A DNA stretch of 7,834 nt from assembly GCA_964522605.1 (NCBI GenBank), contig CAZFWV010000319.1, positions 1-7,834 of the forward strand. Reading direction: 5' to 3'. The DNA is from CAVZLD01 sp964522605. GTDB taxonomy: Bacteria > Planctomycetota > Planctomycetia > Pirellulales > Pirellulaceae. Positions 6,801 to 7,834 of this stretch are shown piece by piece (the first letter of the stretch is position 1; each line of letters starts with the position of its first letter). Position numbers and translations under genes: made by a program. The notes under the pieces were generated by a model. That model was given only the letters and a program-made list of their open reading frames with translations. It was not told the DNA's origin and did no database searches.

Positions 6801-7439
6801 GATTACTACCGCCTCGATCAAGTCCTTCAGAGCCTCCCCGGACCGGTCACGGTGGATCGGGCGGTTCACTTCAAGGTGGGCCAGCATCCCACCGGCTTCC
6901 AAGACGCCTCTTTCCCGACGGCTGAGGAACTCGCGCAATATGATCTCGTCATCATTGCCGACGTGGATCTGCTGACATTGCGTGTGCCGGAACGCGACCG
7001 GCTGCGCGGCTGGGTCCAGACGGGCGGTCGCCTGCTGATGCTGGGCGGACCGTACGGCTTTGGCAGTGGCGACTGGCACCTGTCCGATCTGCTCGCGCCG
7101 ATGTATCCGGCCGACATCGCCACGCGCTTTGACCTGCAGCCGGTGGGCATACCCGATCCAGTTCCCTTGCAGCCGGCCAGCGACATGGCTCGGAAGCTGG
7201 ACTGGAGCAGACCGCCCGTTGCGATCTGGCAGCATGTCATGAAGGCCAAACCCGATGCGACGGTGCATGCGACCGCGGGCGGGCATCCGGCGATCCTCAC
7301 GCGTCCTTTCGACAAAGGCAAAGTCTGCTTCGTCACGATTGTTCCGTTGGGTGATGCGCCCGCCGGTCAGACCGCTTTCTGGGATTGGCCCCAGTGGCCT
7401 CTGCTGATGAAAACCGTAGTTCAAGAACTGGTGCAATAA
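3813..7439 (+). CDS. Large secreted protein with GH66-like TIM barrel, duplicated beta-sandwich and C-terminal GATase-like domain
   Basis: This 1208-residue protein is exported: residues 1-18 are a Sec signal peptide (MRLTLCCVLLWATATFAA), cleaved near ATFA/AEP. Residues about 27-158 and 161-267 look like two beta-sandwich domains. Residues about 272-640 resemble a (beta/alpha)8 barrel of the GH66 dextranase type: 'FGWDGFRYDDP' (444-454) offers D452/D453 as nucleophile, and 'LQEGWSNYL' offers E536 as possible acid/base. 'ALRWL' (626-630) and 'VYLVHLLNP' (665-673) match the pattern after the barrel and at the start of its C-terminal beta domain. Residues about 807-959 repeat the first sandwich (see findings). 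Residues about 1043-1208 look like a class I glutamine-amidotransferase fold: 'YDLVIIADVD' and 'GGRLLMLGGPYGFG', with no cysteine at the elbow. The frame is open upstream to 3390, but that stretch is antisense to the sigma gene, and the signal peptide sets the start at 3813. No Shine-Dalgarno is seen. The enzyme class is inference. Confidence 0.85.
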   Translation: MRLTLCCVLLWATATFAAEPKAPPAGNHVWDHNAISRASSPYNREVITDPLALDRKAVRLTGEAGFISMHDEVGIAPGRSRFTVRLRRENGGHFATDFEAGGRGFQSRAPIEFADLPADGSFTERVVELNLPGPLNVVSLRGGLPKELIVDRITVEPVADASPVEVASVRLSKLVLAPGEAGEANILLANYSGQERSTRLRLVAESEIDAEQVLLQRDVALPATTALQSVTFALPVLPKAGYQLRAEALEGDRAVSTARDIFVVTDRPLRAGQYGNFSIHQPYSAAEADANIAAFRRNYVTVTEIDFWAPCDMSQLVPPPDKDRWWSGQTAQRFSTEQLRTCIAKAHAQGIGVLGYADYSVIFGFRGYDFGRRFPDCLDWRTQNDNGFVWLGFNSKDMGLNSDLRAEDDTRTDVKVTGVSRTVHTNPNAFRWHADQMVASMKHFGWDGFRYDDPIDYDARQVDLQGREAPFNGYGLGEVIAYSRRRIEEVRPGALLGHNGDPMRASSDAMYVSDDPQRMDKQETAVMRHGGFMLQEGWSNYLMGPDAKVTWMQWRDRNLTAGRAARRVDGDVCVITDIRDHAPSWRKSMITALLLAAGNHVAYSREADHSFLSVASRYCDLIYGDALRWLSADDATRIFQVDAGGRAIWWQEYVRCIPVAPGKRVYLVHLLNPPDGEWINDSQQPKPLKDVRISLTPPPGWKPMRAWLVGAERHRPFVEAVVGQTRRNDGQDEPYLERLCESTGIPSAEPLSLDGNAVTVPEVKLWGIAAMECEGPVADIMPSDVRPPFPAPQFPDVDAPIEAAAASPWEFAKLGIAALASGDRSKIVTDPLAAEGRAVRLDGSLSPKVQRNPGLNWGWVQPIPTGRYRISIRCRAPQTLRGPLTLTCSTANQAHEQNEFPDFPRFEQQHTWELASIPTDRYGVLMCEMKWQEMPHQAELQLASSMPGVLIQDVLVECLQILDSERIGVWKNGWPEGMSLVAHEGTRVWFAQGLYQDYYRLDQVLQSLPGPVTVDRAVHFKVGQHPTGFQDASFPTAEELAQYDLVIIADVDLLTLRVPERDRLRGWVQTGGRLLMLGGPYGFGSGDWHLSDLLAPMYPADIATRFDLQPVGIPDPVPLQPASDMARKLDWSRPPVAIWQHVMKAKPDATVHATAGGHPAILTRPFDKGKVCFVTIVPLGDAPAGQTAFWDWPQWPLLMKTVVQELVQ

Positions 7440-7486
7440 CGAGTCACAATAAGGTTCAATTCTTTTCGAGCCGACTGCAGCGAATC

Positions 7487-7492
7487 AAGGTG
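7487..7492 (+). promoter_or_regulatory. Ribosome binding site of the partial secreted-protein gene
   Basis: AAGGTG lies 8 nt upstream of the ATG at 7501 and supports that start over the in-frame GTG at 7540. The 61-nt gap after the preceding gene shows no terminator hairpin, so read-through transcription is plausible. Confidence 0.65.
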
Positions 7493-7500
7493 ATCCATTC

Positions 7501-7834
7501 ATGTGCGCGCAAATTGGCAGGAGAATCATCGCACCACGCGTGATATTCGCGCTTCGTTTTGTCTCCGCCTTGCTCGCCTTCACCGGCGCTGGATTGGTTT
7601 CGGCCGCACCGCTGGCCGTGTTTGAATGCCAGGAGATCACCGGCCGGGATTGGCCGCGGACGCTGGTGACCTACCCGCTGGAATTCAAAGCCGGCCAGGC
7701 CAGGTCTGGCGCCGTCCGTTTGACCGACGGTCAAGGCCAGGAGGTTCCCTCTCAGTTGTCGAGGGTCACGACGCATGCGGACGGTTCGATCGCGAGCGCG
7801 CGGATCAGCTTCTACGCTGCGCTGCCCCAAGGCG
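7501..7834 (+). CDS. Secreted protein, N-terminal fragment (3' partial); resembles the N-terminus of exo-rhamnogalacturonan-lyase-like proteins
   Basis: The frame from the ATG at 7501 stays open for 111 codons to the right edge. Residues 1-35 form a long signal peptide: a basic start with IGRRIIAPR, then a hydrophobic core to GAGLVSA, with cleavage near VSA/A or SAA/P. The mature part begins 'PLAVFECQEITGRDWPRTLVTYPLEF' in style, continues with 'VRLTDGQGQEVPSQLSRV', and has 'DGSIASARISFYAALPQG' near the edge. This run (prefix, then a property described as V-x-L-x-D-G-Q-G, then 'evPsQ', then 'DGSi') recalls the N-terminal beta domain of PcRGLX/YetA-like proteins common in PVC glycan-degrading loci. 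Recognition rests on pattern alone, so the product name is tentative. The gene follows the 3813-7439 gene after 61 nt on the same strand and probably belongs to the same transcription unit. Confidence 0.75.
   Translation, partial: MCAQIGRRIIAPRVIFALRFVSALLAFTGAGLVSAAPLAVFECQEITGRDWPRTLVTYPLEFKAGQARSGAVRLTDGQGQEVPSQLSRVTTHADGSIASARISFYAALPQG

Noticed and set aside
6552..7436. 294-codon open frame on the minus strand
   Set aside because: It is a GC-driven shadow of the C-terminal part of the large gene. It has no domain signature and no ribosome binding site that I could identify.
7456..7830. 124-codon minus-strand open frame at the right edge
   Set aside because: The opposite strand has a signal peptide, ribosome binding site and family-like N-terminal pattern. 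The minus-strand frame has none of these.

Overview
The window comes from a GC-rich bacterial genome, most likely of the Planctomycetes/Verrucomicrobia (PVC) group. The best taxonomic clue is a small ECF sigma factor of the type that is multiplied in Rhodopirellula and Verrucomicrobium, translationally coupled to a FecR-domain protein. Large secreted multidomain proteins and a dispersed-type palindromic element inside a coding region fit the same group. The assignment is inference, because no rRNA or other phylogenetic marker is present.

Layout. (1) 3-1181, plus strand: the C-terminal half of an RND/MMPL-type membrane exporter, cut by the left edge. (2) A 172-bp convergent intergenic gap (1182-1353) with no convincing feature. 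(3) 3674-1354, minus strand: an ECF sigma factor followed by a membrane-anchored FecR protein. The two overlap by an ATGA start/stop. The FecR protein carries an extra C-terminal CBM9/DOMON-like beta-sandwich domain, and its gene contains a 72-bp near-perfect inverted repeat read through in frame. (4) 3675-3812: a short divergent regulatory region with a 65-bp imperfect dyad, made of two inverted repeats that share exactly the same centre, plus a tandem heptamer. (5) 3813-7439, plus strand: a 1208-residue secreted protein with a GH66-like TIM-barrel region, beta-sandwich domains on both sides of it (one pair apparently duplicated), and a C-terminal glutamine-amidotransferase-like fold that lacks the nucleophilic cysteine. 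(6) 7501-7834, plus strand: the first 111 codons of another secreted protein, running off the right edge, probably in the same transcription unit.

How it may work together (inference). The FecR protein would hold the sigma factor at the inner face of the membrane and expose a putative carbohydrate-binding domain to the periplasm. The sigma factor is divergent from the secreted glycan-active-looking gene and shares its regulatory region. The whole resembles a compact carbohydrate-sensing regulatory module in which the sensor domain is fused directly to the anti-sigma-like protein. The exporter on the left is convergent and probably unrelated.
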